DNA of 64,000 nt from contig OZ231126.1 of the NCBI GenBank assembly GCA_965153355.1, forward strand, positions 103,106,001-103,170,000, given 5' to 3'. The translations under genes and the position numbers were made by a program. The stretch is from Flaccisagitta enflata. Taxonomy: Eukaryota; Chaetognatha; Sagittoidea; Aphragmophora. Shown in pieces: positions 1 through 10,492 of this stretch; position 1 is the stretch's first letter, and each line of letters begins with the position of its first letter. Below the pieces are notes generated by a model. It ran no database searches, was not told the DNA's origin, and was given only the letters and a program-made list of their open reading frames with translations.

Positions 1-253
1 AAGAGATACGAGCTTTCAAAGTTTGGGTAAAAAAGGGCACAACGATTTCTGCCACTTGAAGAAAAAAATCACGAACATGTTTCATTCTCAGACTTTATTT
101 CACACTGGAGCGCTCACGAAATCATGAACAATGTTTCTTCTTTTGATCACTACATCTAAAATATTCTGAGTATTGGAAAAATAAAACAGAGGAAATCTAA
201 AATGCTAGCCTAATGATGTAAGATTTAATAGTATTATTAAGAAGAATACACGT

Positions 254-452
254 TTTTAGTCGCGTGCTACGCGACTCCACACCCTGCTTTGTCGGTCCGT
301 TGGTCCGTCCGTCGGTCCGTCCGTCACACTTCACTTTTTTGGGGTTTTTGCATTCTTTGGCCTCACTGCTCCTGCCCAAATGATGAAGTGACCTCAAATA
401 TGGCCCCTGCCCACCCGCACGCGACTGGGGTAGCCGTGTATCTGGCCTTGTT
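254..452 (+). repeat. Hairpin family 1, full-length copy
   Basis: The copy opens with a near-perfect hairpin (AGTCGCGTGCTACGCGACT), runs through a CTACACC-like stretch and a GGTCCGTC-type short tandem, then GCTCCTGCCC and CCCACCCGCACGCGACT, and closes with a GCCGTGTAT...GGCCTTG end. These blocks recur in the same order about 24 times in this window in both orientations, which defines the family. Superfamily is not known. Confidence 0.8.
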
Positions 453-692
453 CAATTTGGAAGAACATGGGTTTTTGAAGTGAGCCTCAGTGTTCTTATC
501 TTTAAGCTTATTTTGTTCTCACTTTTTTAAATTGAATAATTATGTAAATACAATATATAATTTTGATGATTTTTTTTTAAGCAATTGTCAGATAAAAATC
601 ATAGTTTGTATTATGTAAAAAGGAGAATCATGATAATACTTTTATTCAGTTACTTATTATTTTTAAAGTCATTATTTCAGTATTGAATTTAA
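453..692. other. AT-rich spacer
   Basis: Low-complexity AT-rich sequence between a family 1 copy and the left end of an old DNA transposon. I see no gene, RNA or repeat structure in it. Confidence 0.5.
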
Positions 693-3080
693 CAGTGGAC
701 TACCGCATTTTTGTCACCTGATTTAACGACATTTCGGATTTAACAGCCAAGTTTCTCTAGTCCTAAATTTTTACAGGTTTTTGTAATGTTAATTTTACTC
801 GATTTAACAACACCTGATTTAACATCCAAACCTGATTTAAAGTCACTATTTTTAAGTCCCTTGGATGACCTTAACCTGATTTAGTGACATCAACCACTTA
901 TTTGATAAAAATTAAAATTTCGATTTTGATATTTATAGGACTTAATATACCATCTAGCTCATAAATATACGGACAGCTGGATGAAAATAAGTGTATTGAC
1001 TCACTGAATGAAAAATATATTAAAATGAATCAAATTCTAATCATTATATAGTATTTTGATCTATCAACTGCGTTTGCTTCAAGTTTCTATCTGATTGGTC
1101 AATGATTTTTTAACATAAATCAGTGTATCATTGATTTATTTAAAAAGCATCAAAAACCACTGAATTTTTTTTATTTTCCTCTGATACAAGATATTTCTAG
1201 AGCAATATGTTAAACTACAACCTTCAATTTTTTCATTATTCAAAAAATTTTGTAAAAATGTGATCCAATGAGGTCAAGCAGAATGATTTTGCCAATCCGT
1301 TTGGATTTAAGAGATCTTTCTTTATAGGTTGTGCTTTAAAGATATGAATTTAAAACCTCTGAATTCAATGTTGATAAAATGACAGTTTTTTTCAAAACGC
1401 TGTCCTTTAAAAACAGATTGAGCTACTAAGCTCTGCTTGGTCTTGAATGGAAGATTTTTTGTCATATTTTATGGATCTGCTTTTATTTTTATATTGGATA
1501 TTAAAGTTTAGTTGCTATAATTATGAGTAGGTAGGCCTTGATCTACATCTTGGAATTTCTAAGGCTGAAAGCTAACCTCGCTTTGAAAAAAACTCGCCCC
1601 CTGAAGTGTTGACTGTTGTTACAGGCTCTATACGCCACCAATCTAGGCGTTCTTGGTCTTGTTTGACAGAGATTTGATTTCTCTTGCCGTCAGCTTTAAC
1701 TAAACATTATTATTTTCTTCTTAGGGGCCCCTAAGGGCCCCCAAAAAAGCCCTTATTGCGAATTTTTTTTTTGAAAAAAAAAGTGGGGTGCAATCAATAG
1801 AAAATTGTTTGATTTGCCTAGATCCAAAATATTGTATTTTCACTTTTTTCAAAAAACTTAGAAAATTTTTATGTCGCGTGTCAGGGACAAAATCACAAAA
1901 TATTTTTTTGAAAAAGGGTTTTCAAAAGTGGGGTGCAATCAATAGGAAATTGTTTGATTTGCCTGGATCCAAAATCCTGCATTTTCACTTTTTTTTCAGA
2001 AAACTTAAAAGAAATTTTTGTCGCGCGTCAGGCACTTAGGAAAAAAATCACAAAATATTTTTTTGAAAAATGGTTTTTGAAAGTGGGGTGCTATCAATAA
2101 GAAAGTGTTTGATTTGCCTAGATCCAAAATCTTGTATTTCATTTTTTTTTCAAGTAACTTAGAAATTTTTTTGTATAGCTCGTCAGGGACTTTGAAAAAA
2201 AATCACAAAATTTTTTTTGAAAAATGGTTTTCAAAAGTGGGGTGCAACTGATAGGAAATTGTTTTATTCGCCTAGATCCAAAACCTGTAAAATTATTTTG
2301 TTCAAAAAATTTAAAAATTTGATTAGGGGTGAGTTCAAAGAAAAAAAGGAAAAAAAGAACGTCGGTTTTCTCTTTTACTTTTTAGGTATGAAAAAGGTCG
2401 TAACTTCTAAACTATTGTCCTGAAATTTGGAATACTAGCTGACGTCATGCTTCTCGACGTACGAGCTAAAAATCTTGATTGTGAAGCGTCGTAAAGTTGG
2501 ACGCACTTCTTTGCCTAGAGTAGGTGTCCGTATATTCATGAGCAAGATAGTACTTGAATACATTTACAGAAGAAATACAAAAAAAAAATAAATTCACAAA
2601 TATTTGAAAAATGAACTGAAAAACTATACGTAATGACCTCATCTCTATTCTCCATTTTTTTTTTGTTTTTCTCTGTCTCTGATGATAATTTGAAAAGTGA
2701 AAGTAAAGTATCTTGGCAAATTTGTTGTTTTTTGCAAGCTTGCACAGTGACGGCCCATGAAATTAAACTCAGGGTCAAACATAGACATTTTAAAAAATGA
2801 TGCCATAACATGGACAGAGAGGTTTGTAATCAATTTGATATAAAATTCATTACATGTGATATTCTTTAATATACGAATATTCTGTACTAATACTAAAGCT
2901 TATGTGATAGCTTGTAGGCCAGTTCCATAAAAACTATAGTGAATACATATACAAACATATGAAAATATCCTTTAAAACTAACTACATGCATCTAAAATTA
3001 TAAATTCAATTTAACAGCACTCGGATTTAGCGACCAAAATTCCCCAGTCTCTTCAAGGTTGTTAAATCGGGTTCCCACTG
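693..3080. mobile_element. Old pogo/Tigger-like DNA transposon remnant
   Basis: The left end starts ACAGTGGACTACCGCATTT and the right end, read on the minus strand, starts ACAGTGGGAACCCGATTT. CAGTGG(A)AACC(C/T)CGATTTAAC is the kind of terminus seen in pogo/Tigger elements. Further copies of a GATTTAAC motif lie inside both ends. No transposase frame survives; the interior is AT-rich and carries a 150-bp satellite (separate entry). The right flank is TA and the left flank is AA, so the expected TA duplication is only half preserved. Membership of the superfamily is inferred from the ends alone. Confidence 0.5.
1781..2330 (+). repeat. Tandem repeat, about 147-155-bp units, roughly 3.7 copies
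   Basis: Units begin GTGGGGTGCAATCAATAG at about 1781, 1929, 2081 and 2237. Each contains GATTTGCCTAGATCCAAAA and, in the first three, a TCGCGCGTCAGG-like segment. Units differ by substitutions and short poly-T length changes, so the array is not recent. It lies inside the pogo-like element. Confidence 0.85.
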
Positions 3081-3195
3081 TATGTATTTTTCATTCTATA
3101 TCATTATTTTTAAATAAAATAAAATGAAATAGGCACAGCATGTTCTCTAAATATTTTTAGTTTTTGGCTAAATCTGAGGTGAATGTTCTTATAAA

Positions 3196-3622
3196 AACAA
3201 GGTCAACAAACCTTAGTCGCGTGGTAATAAGGGTAATTAAGGTAATTAAGGTAAAGGTACCTAAAGTACCCTAGAGTACCCTAGAGTACCCTTAACAACC
3301 CTAAAGTACTCTAAAGTACCTTATGTACCTAAAGTACTCTAAAGTAAACTAAAGTACCCCTAAGTACCTAATGTACCCTAAAGTACACTTAAGTACACTA
3401 AAGAACCCTTAAGTACCCTAAAGTACCCAAAAGTACCTAAAGTAACCTTAAATACCTATAGTACACTTTAGTACCCTAATGTACCTTAAAGTACCCTAAA
3501 GTACCCTAAAATACCTTTAAAATGAAGATTTAGGCTTAATTTCAAAAAAGTTACCGACCGACCGACAGACAGACCGACCGACCGACATAGCGGCTTCTAG
3601 AGTCGCATTCACGCGACTAAAA
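3196..3622 (-). repeat. Hairpin family 1 copy carrying a 10-bp array
   Basis: The right side ends GAGTCGCATTCACGCGACT followed by AAAAA, the hairpin end of family 1 in reverse orientation, preceded by a GACCGACCGACAGAC tandem. The left side has AAACAAGGTC and CTTAGTCGCGTGG. Between them is an array of a 10-bp unit that other copies lack. Confidence 0.7.
3240..3530 (+). repeat. Minisatellite, unit about AAAGTACCCT
   Basis: About 28 degenerate copies of a 10-bp unit (AAAGTACCCT, with CTAGAGTACC and TTAAGTACAC variants). It encodes nothing credible. Confidence 0.9.
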
Positions 3623-4388
3623 AGAAGTGTGTATAGCAACGCAGTAACTTTCTTTGGACCGGCCACCTGAGAAAGTTGAATCGGTAAATTCCACTAGACT
3701 GGCGAAGACGAGCAAAGGTTCATATCTAACAGGGTGTGCAAAATTATCTGGACTTGGCTGTTACTTTTCTAACAAACCCAGTTGCAAAAATGATTTTCGA
3801 AAGCATGATGGGTAGATATGAAAAAGTATTCTTTTTAGCATTCAAAACTAAATTTCACAAACAGAAAAAATGCGTAGCTCACCCGTTTTTGGACTGTAGT
3901 TAATAGTAGTAGTTACCAATAACTAATAGATAGACGTTATATAGTGTTAGTGTTATATAGTGTGAATATAGCCTGCAACCTCAAATTCTGTGTATAAATG
4001 CTACTTTCACATAAAGAACTCATGTACAAAGACAACTACGTTTGATGGGCCGGCCAATGTCAAACGTTGAACGTTTCATTGACCGGCGTAGGTTTGATAC
4101 TAGCAGATAAAGTGGATCCAAAAAGTTTTTTGTGAATCTTAACAGCAGGTGGTTCCTTAAGAGAAATTTTAAGAAGGTGCAGAAAAAGTATCATTATTTG
4201 GTGTTGTTTTCACTATTGTCTACAGGAAATAGCTATAGATTTATGAGAACAGGCGGATCACTTCTATATGTGGCAAAGTTGTCCACCTTAGGGCAATTTC
4301 CTACAGTGACAGAAAAATTTAAGCATCACCATTGGATTTCCCGTAACTGAAATAGGTTACAATGAGAACATTGGGATTTTAGAAGGCT
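3623..4388. other. Unassigned spacer
   Basis: Contains a solitary mariner-like end (ACAGGGTGTGCAAAA near 3730) with no partner, and two GGCCGGCCA-type words near 4050. No supportable gene: the short open frame at 4132-4350 has no splice context or recognisable motif. Confidence 0.4.
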
Positions 4389-4545
4389 TTTTAGTCGCGG
4401 ACACGCGACTCTACACCTTGCCGTGTCGGTCCGTAGGTCAGTCCGTTGGTCGGTTCGTCCAACACATTTTTGAATTCCGAGCGGTTTTCGCATCACTGCT
4501 CCTGCCTAACCGTCCGCGACTGGATTGCCGCGTATCCAGCCTTGT
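4389..4545 (+). repeat. Hairpin family 1, short complete copy
   Basis: Begins TTTAGTCGCGGACACGCGACT and ends GATTGCCGCGTATCCAGCC. At about 155 bp it is one of the cleanest minimal copies. Its CCGTCCGCGACTGGATTG block is identical to the sequence at the outer edge of the BEL terminal repeats. Confidence 0.8.
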
Positions 4546-4569
4546 TATTTTTTGGAACCACTGCATCCG

Positions 4570-4722
4570 CCGCTGTCGTTGTTGTCGTTGTCAGCATTGT
4601 AGTTGTCATTGATGTAGTTAACGTCATTGTTGTCGTCATCGCTGTCCTCCTTGTTGTCGTCGTCATTGTTGTTGTTGTCCTCCTTGTTGTTGTCATCGTC
4701 ATTGTTGCTGTTGTTGTTGTTT
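4570..4722 (+). repeat. Degenerate (GTT/GTC)n microsatellite
   Basis: Long run of GTTGTC, GTCATT and GTCCTC triplets. The translations on both strands (Val, Leu or Ser runs; Thr runs) are by-products of the triplet repeat. Confidence 0.85.
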
Positions 4723-4737
4723 GAATTTGATTTAAAA

Positions 4738-5450
4738 AAGTGCCACCATGTGCCACAGAGCTCCGTGGCTCATTCAGTGGCACATTTCATGAAAAAAGAT
4801 CTGATATTGTGTTTTTCTATAATGAAATAGATTAGAAATGTTAAAAATAATCTATAACGAAAGAAAAATAGAATAGAAATGTAGAAAAAACAAAAGTGCC
4901 ACCATGTGCCACAAAGCTCTGTGGCTCATTCAGTGGCACATTTAATGGCACATTTATAAAAATGGAATCTGAAATTGACTGTTTCTATATTTCAATAGAT
5001 AAATAATGTCAAAAATAATTTACTAAATTAAATAGGTAGGTCAAAAATGCAGTAAAAACATGAGTGCCACCATGTGCCACCATGTGCCACAGAGCATGTT
5101 TGATAAAAAGCGAATTGAAATACTCTTTTTTTGAAAATGCAATAGATAGAGAATGTGAAAATGATTTGTAAAGATGAAAGAAATAGAATAAAAATGAAGT
5201 AAAAATTTAAGTGCCACCATGTGCCACAAAGTGGGTGGCACATGGAGTGGCACATAGAGTGGCACTTCATTATAAAAACCTGAAACTAGTCTTTTCTTCA
5301 TCATAATGAATAGAGATTGCAAAGCACTTTTGTATGGGATAAATACACTACAAACCAGTAGTCACTTTGTAGTTTTAGGCTTATCAAAAGCAGTGGCACA
5401 TGGTGGCTCATACTAAATGTGCCACATGGCTCCTGTGGCACTTAATGTCC
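4738..5450 (+). repeat. Palindrome-containing satellite, about 150-170-bp units
   Basis: Units start at about 4739, 4893, 5062 and 5209, with a partial unit near 5390. Each carries GTGCCACCATGTGCCAC; most follow it with GTGGC(T/A)CATTCAGTGGCAC, its approximate inverse, so each unit can fold back. The linker between palindromes is an AT-rich GAAATAGATTAGAAATG-like segment. Confidence 0.85.
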
Positions 5451-5837
5451 ACTAGAAGTGCAATATGAATATTTCAGGCACAATATACGATTTTCCTTAA
5501 AAACATCATTTTTAAGCAATTTTTCATGTAAAAGTTGTTCTAATTTCATGAAAATAGAGTAAAATTAATTAGATTTGTTAAGAATACTTGTGAATACATG
5601 AATTTTTAGCATTTTTCAATTTTTTTCAACATTGAGAGAACTTTGGGTCTATATTGAAATATTGTACTTTTCAAAATTTGATCAAACTTATCTACCAACT
5701 TTTTTACTCAAAAGGCCAAACCATTTGAGCCAGAGCTTTGAGATTTTGCATGGAAAAACCGTAGATCATGTGCTTTTAGATAAACCAAAGCAGAATTCCT
5801 CAACATGAATGCTTTAAGGGGATTTTGCATTGGCAAA
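5451..5837. other. AT-rich spacer
   Basis: AT-rich sequence with no gene and no clear repeat. Confidence 0.4.
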
Positions 5838-7312
5838 ATTATCAAGATATTACATAGGGAATATCTACTATCTAGAACATAAGTTTGTCGGAAAAATTAG
5901 AATCAGGTTGGAAATCTATTAAATCATTAAGAAACCATCAATGAGCCATATGTGATACTTTCTTTGAGTTTTATGAACATAAAAATATTTCATCAATTGC
6001 ATTGATATGCTTTTTTAGATGCTTTTTGAAGTAGATCGACACGATCTCCTCCCATAACTTGAAAGCAGATTTTTTAAAGCCCATGCTCAATGATATGTGC
6101 TCTCTTCCCTATACTTTTCTCAAAAAAACTATCTAAAACGACACTGGGATAAGAGGGCTTAAGGACATAACATGACTTCCTTTTGGCATCACGTAAGCCG
6201 CAAAAATTTCCTAAAATAGCTGAAAAATGAAATTCAACTGTGGTAACTGACAAGAAATGCAATATAATTTTTCTGCCATTTTGCATTTGGAGTAGCAATC
6301 TTGTTTTTCTTGTCATTTCTAAACGAATTGAGATAGAAGAACCTGGTTGGTGGCATTAGCTTAAAATTTTGATGTAGTTCAGAATCTCACCAATTTTTAT
6401 ATGAATTTCTTGTTTTAAGCTGAGATATGGCCCATAATGCTCGCCGACAAACTTATGTTCTAGATAGTAGATAATATCTTGATAATCGGTCAGGGATCCC
6501 GGTTGCAAAAAGCTTAAATAAAAAAAAAAAAAATGGACACCTCACAGATTTTTGCACAGGGGACCTAAAAAGGCTGTAGAACATGATTCTGATATTCATT
6601 TTGTCCTAACTTGAGCCAAAAAAATTAGAAACGGTTTTTTGTGCCAAAAACAGCTATTTTTCATAAAAAAATAGTATAAAATGAAACATTTTGGACTTTT
6701 TTTTTACAGAAACATAAAGTACCAATAGCAATTGATATTTGAGTGAACCTAGAACGATTTTGAATAGGTCTAAGAGGTTCAAAAATAGCGTTAAAATCCC
6801 TAAAAATGAAGAAATGACCCAAAAATAAAAAAATTCAAAAACTGATATTTTGGAACAGTTTCTTAGGGTAAGATATAGTGTCAGTATGAATTTCATCGAC
6901 GTACTTAAAAAAACATGCATGTTATAAACGAAAAACGCGAAACCGCAATATGCAAATGAGATCAAAGTGCAAATTTTCAAAATTAGCAAAAATCGTGGAA
7001 ACACATCAAAAATTGAATCAGCACAGTACAAATAATCAAAATACATCAATTTCAGTCCATATTAACCAAAAAATGTTGAAAAATTAGCGTTTTTACAGCA
7101 AAAAACACAATTTTTAACACAAAAAACTGTTTCTAATTTTTTTGGCTCAAGTTAGGTCAAAATGAATATCAGAATCGTGTTCTACAGCCTTTTTAGGTCC
7201 CCTGTGCAAAAATCTGGGAGGTGTCCATGTTTTTTTTTTCAAAACCCTTAGAATTGAGATTTTCTCTAACCGGATCCCTGACCGATAATACGCCCAATGC
7301 GAAAACTCCTTG
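5838..7312. mobile_element. Inverted-repeat element interrupted by a second element
   Basis: ATTATCAAGATATTA plus TATCTACTATCTAGAACATA at 5839-5892 reappears in inverse at 6447-6490. The inverse match continues on the far side of the 6487-7284 insertion: GGATTTTGCATTGG left, CCAATGCGAAAACTCC right at about 7294. The original element was therefore about 680 bp with TIRs of at least 70 bp, and the 798-bp element landed in its right TIR. Confidence 0.6.
6487..7284. mobile_element. Long-TIR non-autonomous DNA element, copy 1
   Basis: Ends are CGGTCAGGGATCCCGG and its inverse. About 150 bp of each end match in inverted orientation, including GATTTTTGCACAGGGGACC and GCTGTAGAACA(T/C)GATTCTG. A 5-bp duplication, ATAAT, flanks it (6482-6486 and 7285-7289). 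The interior is AT-rich; the 131-codon open frame on the minus strand is Phe/Leu-rich low-complexity sequence and looks fortuitous. A near-identical copy lies inverted at 35593-36392. Confidence 0.8.
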
Positions 7313-7690
7313 ACACACCATAAAGGTTTCTTTCGTTGCAGTTGCAATTGATGGCAGGGTATTGGCTCAATTTACGTAAATGATTAAAGCGATGTGAATG
7401 AACAGGACTGATTTTAGAGATTTTTTTGACAGAGCCAGTCGGGCTCGCTCTCCACATTTTGGCAGAGCCAGACAGGATTCTGCCTCTGATGATGATGCCC
7501 AAAGTGGTTATCGAAAATTTAGGCAAAATTGTTCGTTTTTTGCTTTCTGCACTGTACTCTCCATCATGAAAATACAAATCGTGTTCAGTATAAAACTTAT
7601 ACAAATTGACTAAGATTGACATAGATGGTCTAAGATGAGTTTAATGACAGATTGAGTTAGATGACTTAAATAACATGTATATATTTGAAT
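7290..7690. other. Unassigned spacer
   Basis: Mostly unique sequence with a local palindrome around GCCAGTCGGGCTC (7430-7450). Short open frames on both strands overlap each other and have no supporting splice sites. Confidence 0.35.
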
Positions 7691-7691
7691 T

Positions 7692-7988
7692 GTTAGTTGC
7701 GTGCACGCGATAATACACCTTGCTTTGTCCGTCTGTCCATCCCTCCATCCATCCATCCGTCTCTCCGTCCGTCTGTCCGTCTGTTTGCCAGTCTTTCACA
7801 CTTTTTAGTCGCGTGCATGCGACTCTACAACCGGCTTTGTCCGTCGGTCGGTTGGTCACACTTTACTTTTTTTTATGATTTTATATCTTTGACCTCACTG
7901 CTCCTGCCCAAATGGTCTGGTGACCTCAAATATGGCCCCTGCCCACCCGCACGCGACTTTGGTAGCCGTGTATCCGGCCTTTTTTTTC
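7692..7988 (+). repeat. Two hairpin family 1 copies in tandem
   Basis: A truncated copy (TAGTTGCGTGCACGCGATAA at 7692, then CCATCCATCCGTC tandems) runs directly into a full copy starting TTTTAGTCGCGTGCATGCGA at about 7803 and ending GTAGCCGTGTATCCGGCC. Confidence 0.8.
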
Positions 7989-8556
7989 AATTTCATTTCT
8001 TTAAGTAATTTATTGTCATTTAATAGTATAAATAATCATTCTAAGTCATTCTAAATGTATGTCTTGCATGCATCTTATAGGTGTTGGCCTTAATTTTTAC
8101 TTAGGTCGACTTAAATTTACTGCCAATGACCCAAAATGACATGAAGAACTAAGAGAAGTAAAACTAACTTGATGTGACCTAAAGTTTAGAATTACTATGA
8201 ATGATCTAGAGCAGCCTAAAATGATTTTAGATGACATAAATCTAAAAAAAGCAAAGGGTTACTGACCGACCAACCATTAGACCATCTGAATGAAAGACCC
8301 TGCGGGTCTTATAATCGCGCAAACAAAATTAAAAATCCTGTGTAACAATTATTGAAGTATTCTAAACAAATTGGATATCACTATGTGTTCCATTGGTCAG
8401 TTTTTTTCTTGATTACAGCTCCTGCCCACCCATCAGCAATTAGGATTGCTGTGTATCCAGCCTTCTTGGTTTAAACAAAGTAACGATGGCAACCTCACTT
8501 TCCCTATAAAACAACACAACTAATGCATTCATGATTCTGATTCATTGATGATATAG
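7989..8556. other. Spacer with a family 1 tail fragment and a short hairpin
   Basis: Holds a small hairpin, AGACCCTGCGGGTCTT, near 8287 and the distal part of a family 1 copy (CTCCTGCCCACCCATC to GCTGTGTATCCAGCC, 8403-8462). The rest looks like intron sequence upstream of the exon at 8557. Confidence 0.5.
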
Positions 8557-8687
8557 GGTGAAATCAAAGAGCTGGATGGAGTTACAGCATTCAACGTAAC
8601 AAGCCACCTGAAGAATGTTGCATCGCAACACTTGACCAGCTTCATCGAAACAGGAGTCAGGAGTGTTCAACAAAAAGTTGCTGATTG
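8557..8687 (+). CDS. Exon of unknown gene (phase-2 donor)
   Basis: Open from the acceptor GATATAG to the donor ATTG|GTAAGT. Encodes G-E-I-K-E-L-D-G through Q-K-V-A-D plus two bases of a Trp codon. Confidence 0.6.
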
Positions 8688-10004
8688 GTAAGTTGAAATC
8701 CTTGTGATGAGGAAATTATGGTTTTGATAAAAACGCTCACGCCTTAAAGTCCTTCATTAAGCTACAGGATTTTTAGCTATGTGCACGTGACTGTACACCT
8801 TGCCCTGTCGGTTAGTTGGTTGGTTGGTCAATTGGTCCCTTGGTCGGTCTACCTATCTGTCACATTTTTAAATTTTTTGAGAGTTAAATCAGTGATTCTT
8901 ATTTGAAAATATCTATTGTATTGGTAGTGTACCAATGTTTTATCGATATTGTATAGATATTGTATCAATTCCATATTAAAATTGTATCCATATCGTATGG
9001 ATATTGTATGGATATTGTGTCAATATTATATAAATCTTTTATTATCATATCATTTTTGGGCAGCGGCCTGGAAGGGGCTGGAGTCCTGTAGAACAAAGGG
9101 GCAATCTCTCCATCCATCTGTCTGTTTGTACATCCCCCCCTGGCCCATCCGCAGGGCTTTATCTGCTTTGGGGCCCAAATCCAAACTGTATGGCCCAAAT
9201 CCAAGCAAAATAGCCCAAATCCAAGCAAAATGGTCCAAATCTGGCTAGAAAAACCTGAATTCTGGTCTGAGACCTAAATTCTGGCCTCTCTTGCCTAGAA
9301 TTTTGCTTCTGAATCCCACATCCTAGCCTTAGCGACCCAGATCTTGATCTCAAGGACCCTGATTCTAGCCCCTGAGACCCTGTTTCTGGCCTCAAACACC
9401 TAAATTCTGCCCTAGTTCTCTATAAGAATTGAGAACTTGAATATATTTTCCAAGACCCTTTCTCTGGCCTCCAAAATCATTGTATTGAAGACAAAAATAT
9501 GTACAAAAAATATTTACAAACATATGTCACATTAAATGATGGTTACATTTATGTTTTTTTTTTTGAATGCTTTAAAACAAAAGATCTAGATTAAGTCTGA
9601 GCTTACAAGCTTACAATACAAGTGCACAAAATCATTACATATGCAGTAATTTTTTCTCAATTTTCATACCTGTAGGTGGGGCGTCACTGGCCAGTTTTAC
9701 GAGCAAGTGGCTGTCTCAAAGATAACTCAACCCGCTGTGGAAACTGTGAATAAAGGTATGTATTCTTCTATTTCACAGTTTGATGCTTTCAATCTTAGAC
9801 TGGGTGAACAACTTCTTCTTCTTAACACTTACAGGATTTACGGAAAATGCAAGCATCTCAGCAAATCTGAATATTTTTGAGGCTTTACGCCAAAAAATAT
9901 TCAGTGTTGCCTGGAATGCTTTTGTCTGGGCTGGGAGGATCGGAGGTGCATACACCCTTATTGGCGTGCTCATATCATTCATTCAAGGCTGCTCCCACGG
10001 GTGA
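8557..10004 (+). CDS. 3' end of an unrecognised gene (three exons, 126 codons visible)
   Basis: Three exons, 8557-8687, 9676-9755 and 9835-10004, join in one frame. The acceptors end TATAG, TGTAG and ACAG; the donors are G|GTAAGT and G|GTATGT; phases are 2 then 1; the frame ends at TGA. The visible C-terminal 126 residues start mid-protein. They are largely helical in appearance (T-S-H-L-K-N-V-A, S-V-Q-Q-K-V-A-D-W-W) and finish with a hydrophobic stretch, GGAYTLIGVLISFIQGC, about 17 residues long and two residues from the C-terminus, so the protein may be tail-anchored. I recognise no family. The 5' exons would lie to the left but none is convincing in 1-8500; they may be outside the window. 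The first intron contains repeats of both families. Confidence 0.6.
8768..8870 (+). repeat. Hairpin family 1, 5' part only
   Basis: TTTAGCTATGTGCACGTGACT and TGTACACCTTGCCCTGTCGG followed by GTTGGTTGGTCAATTGG tandems. The distal half is missing. Confidence 0.65.
9058..9480 (+). repeat. Family 2: conserved core plus degenerate minisatellite
   Basis: The core GGGCAGCGGCCTGGAAGGGG with GTCCTGTAGAACAAAGGGG (9058-9105) is followed from about 9165 by a degenerate array of about 17-24-bp units (GGCCCAAATCCAAGCAAAAT, then CTGGCCTC...AGACCCTGATT). The same core and type of array recur at 11638 and 54044. Confidence 0.75.
9676..9755 (+). CDS. Exon of unknown gene
   Basis: Acceptor CCTGTAG, donor AAAG|GTATGT. 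Encodes W-G-V-T-G-Q-F-Y-E-Q-V through V-E-T-V-N-K; leaves one base for the next exon. Confidence 0.6.
9835..10004 (+). CDS. Last exon of unknown gene
   Basis: Acceptor CACTTACAG. Encodes F-T-E-N-A-S through the C-terminal hydrophobic segment and S-H-G, then TGA. Confidence 0.6.
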
Positions 10005-10492
10005 AACACATTTTCCTTGGTGAAACATATCAATGTGATCTCGCCAAAAAGTTCTCTCCGTCAATTCATTTCGATCTTCTTCTGTCGTGATCAAATTTTG
10101 AATGATATGATACATCAGCGAGAGGCAACTGTTTTTAGAGAAGCTGAGGCTCAGAGGCTAGCTCAGAGGCTTTCAGCTGCAGAGGAGGGACGCATGGAGG
10201 GAGCTTGTAAGAGCAGTTGGCCACCACCAAGGGAGTAATTGTTTTCCGTCTCATGTCGCAAGGTTTTTTTATGGTGATTTTCAAAGGGTCTGTTAAAGTG
10301 GGGTGTAACTATGCGTTGATCAGAATCCTTTGTTCGCCTGCTTACGTTAGTTAATAACTTTGCTTTTGAATGGGATAAATGAATAGAAGTGGCAAGATTC
10401 AAAAACTGCATAGAAAAAATCTTATCATTTTGGTACATGGGTCCAATCTGGCTACATCTTTTTAAAAAAATACATCGTCTTTAAGCTACATT
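10005..10492. other. 3' flank of the 8557-10004 gene
   Basis: Presumed 3' UTR and downstream sequence. The open frame at 10017-10238 is partly a repeated GAGGCTCAGAGGCTAGCTCAG stretch and is not supported. Confidence 0.4.

Noticed and set aside
3729-3745. Mariner-like MITE starting ACAGGGTGTGCAAAA
   Set aside because: No matching inverted end was found within 1 kb; only a solitary end remains.
4132-4350. 72-codon plus-strand frame as a small gene
   Set aside because: No promoter, splice context, motif or repeat support; such lengths are expected by chance.
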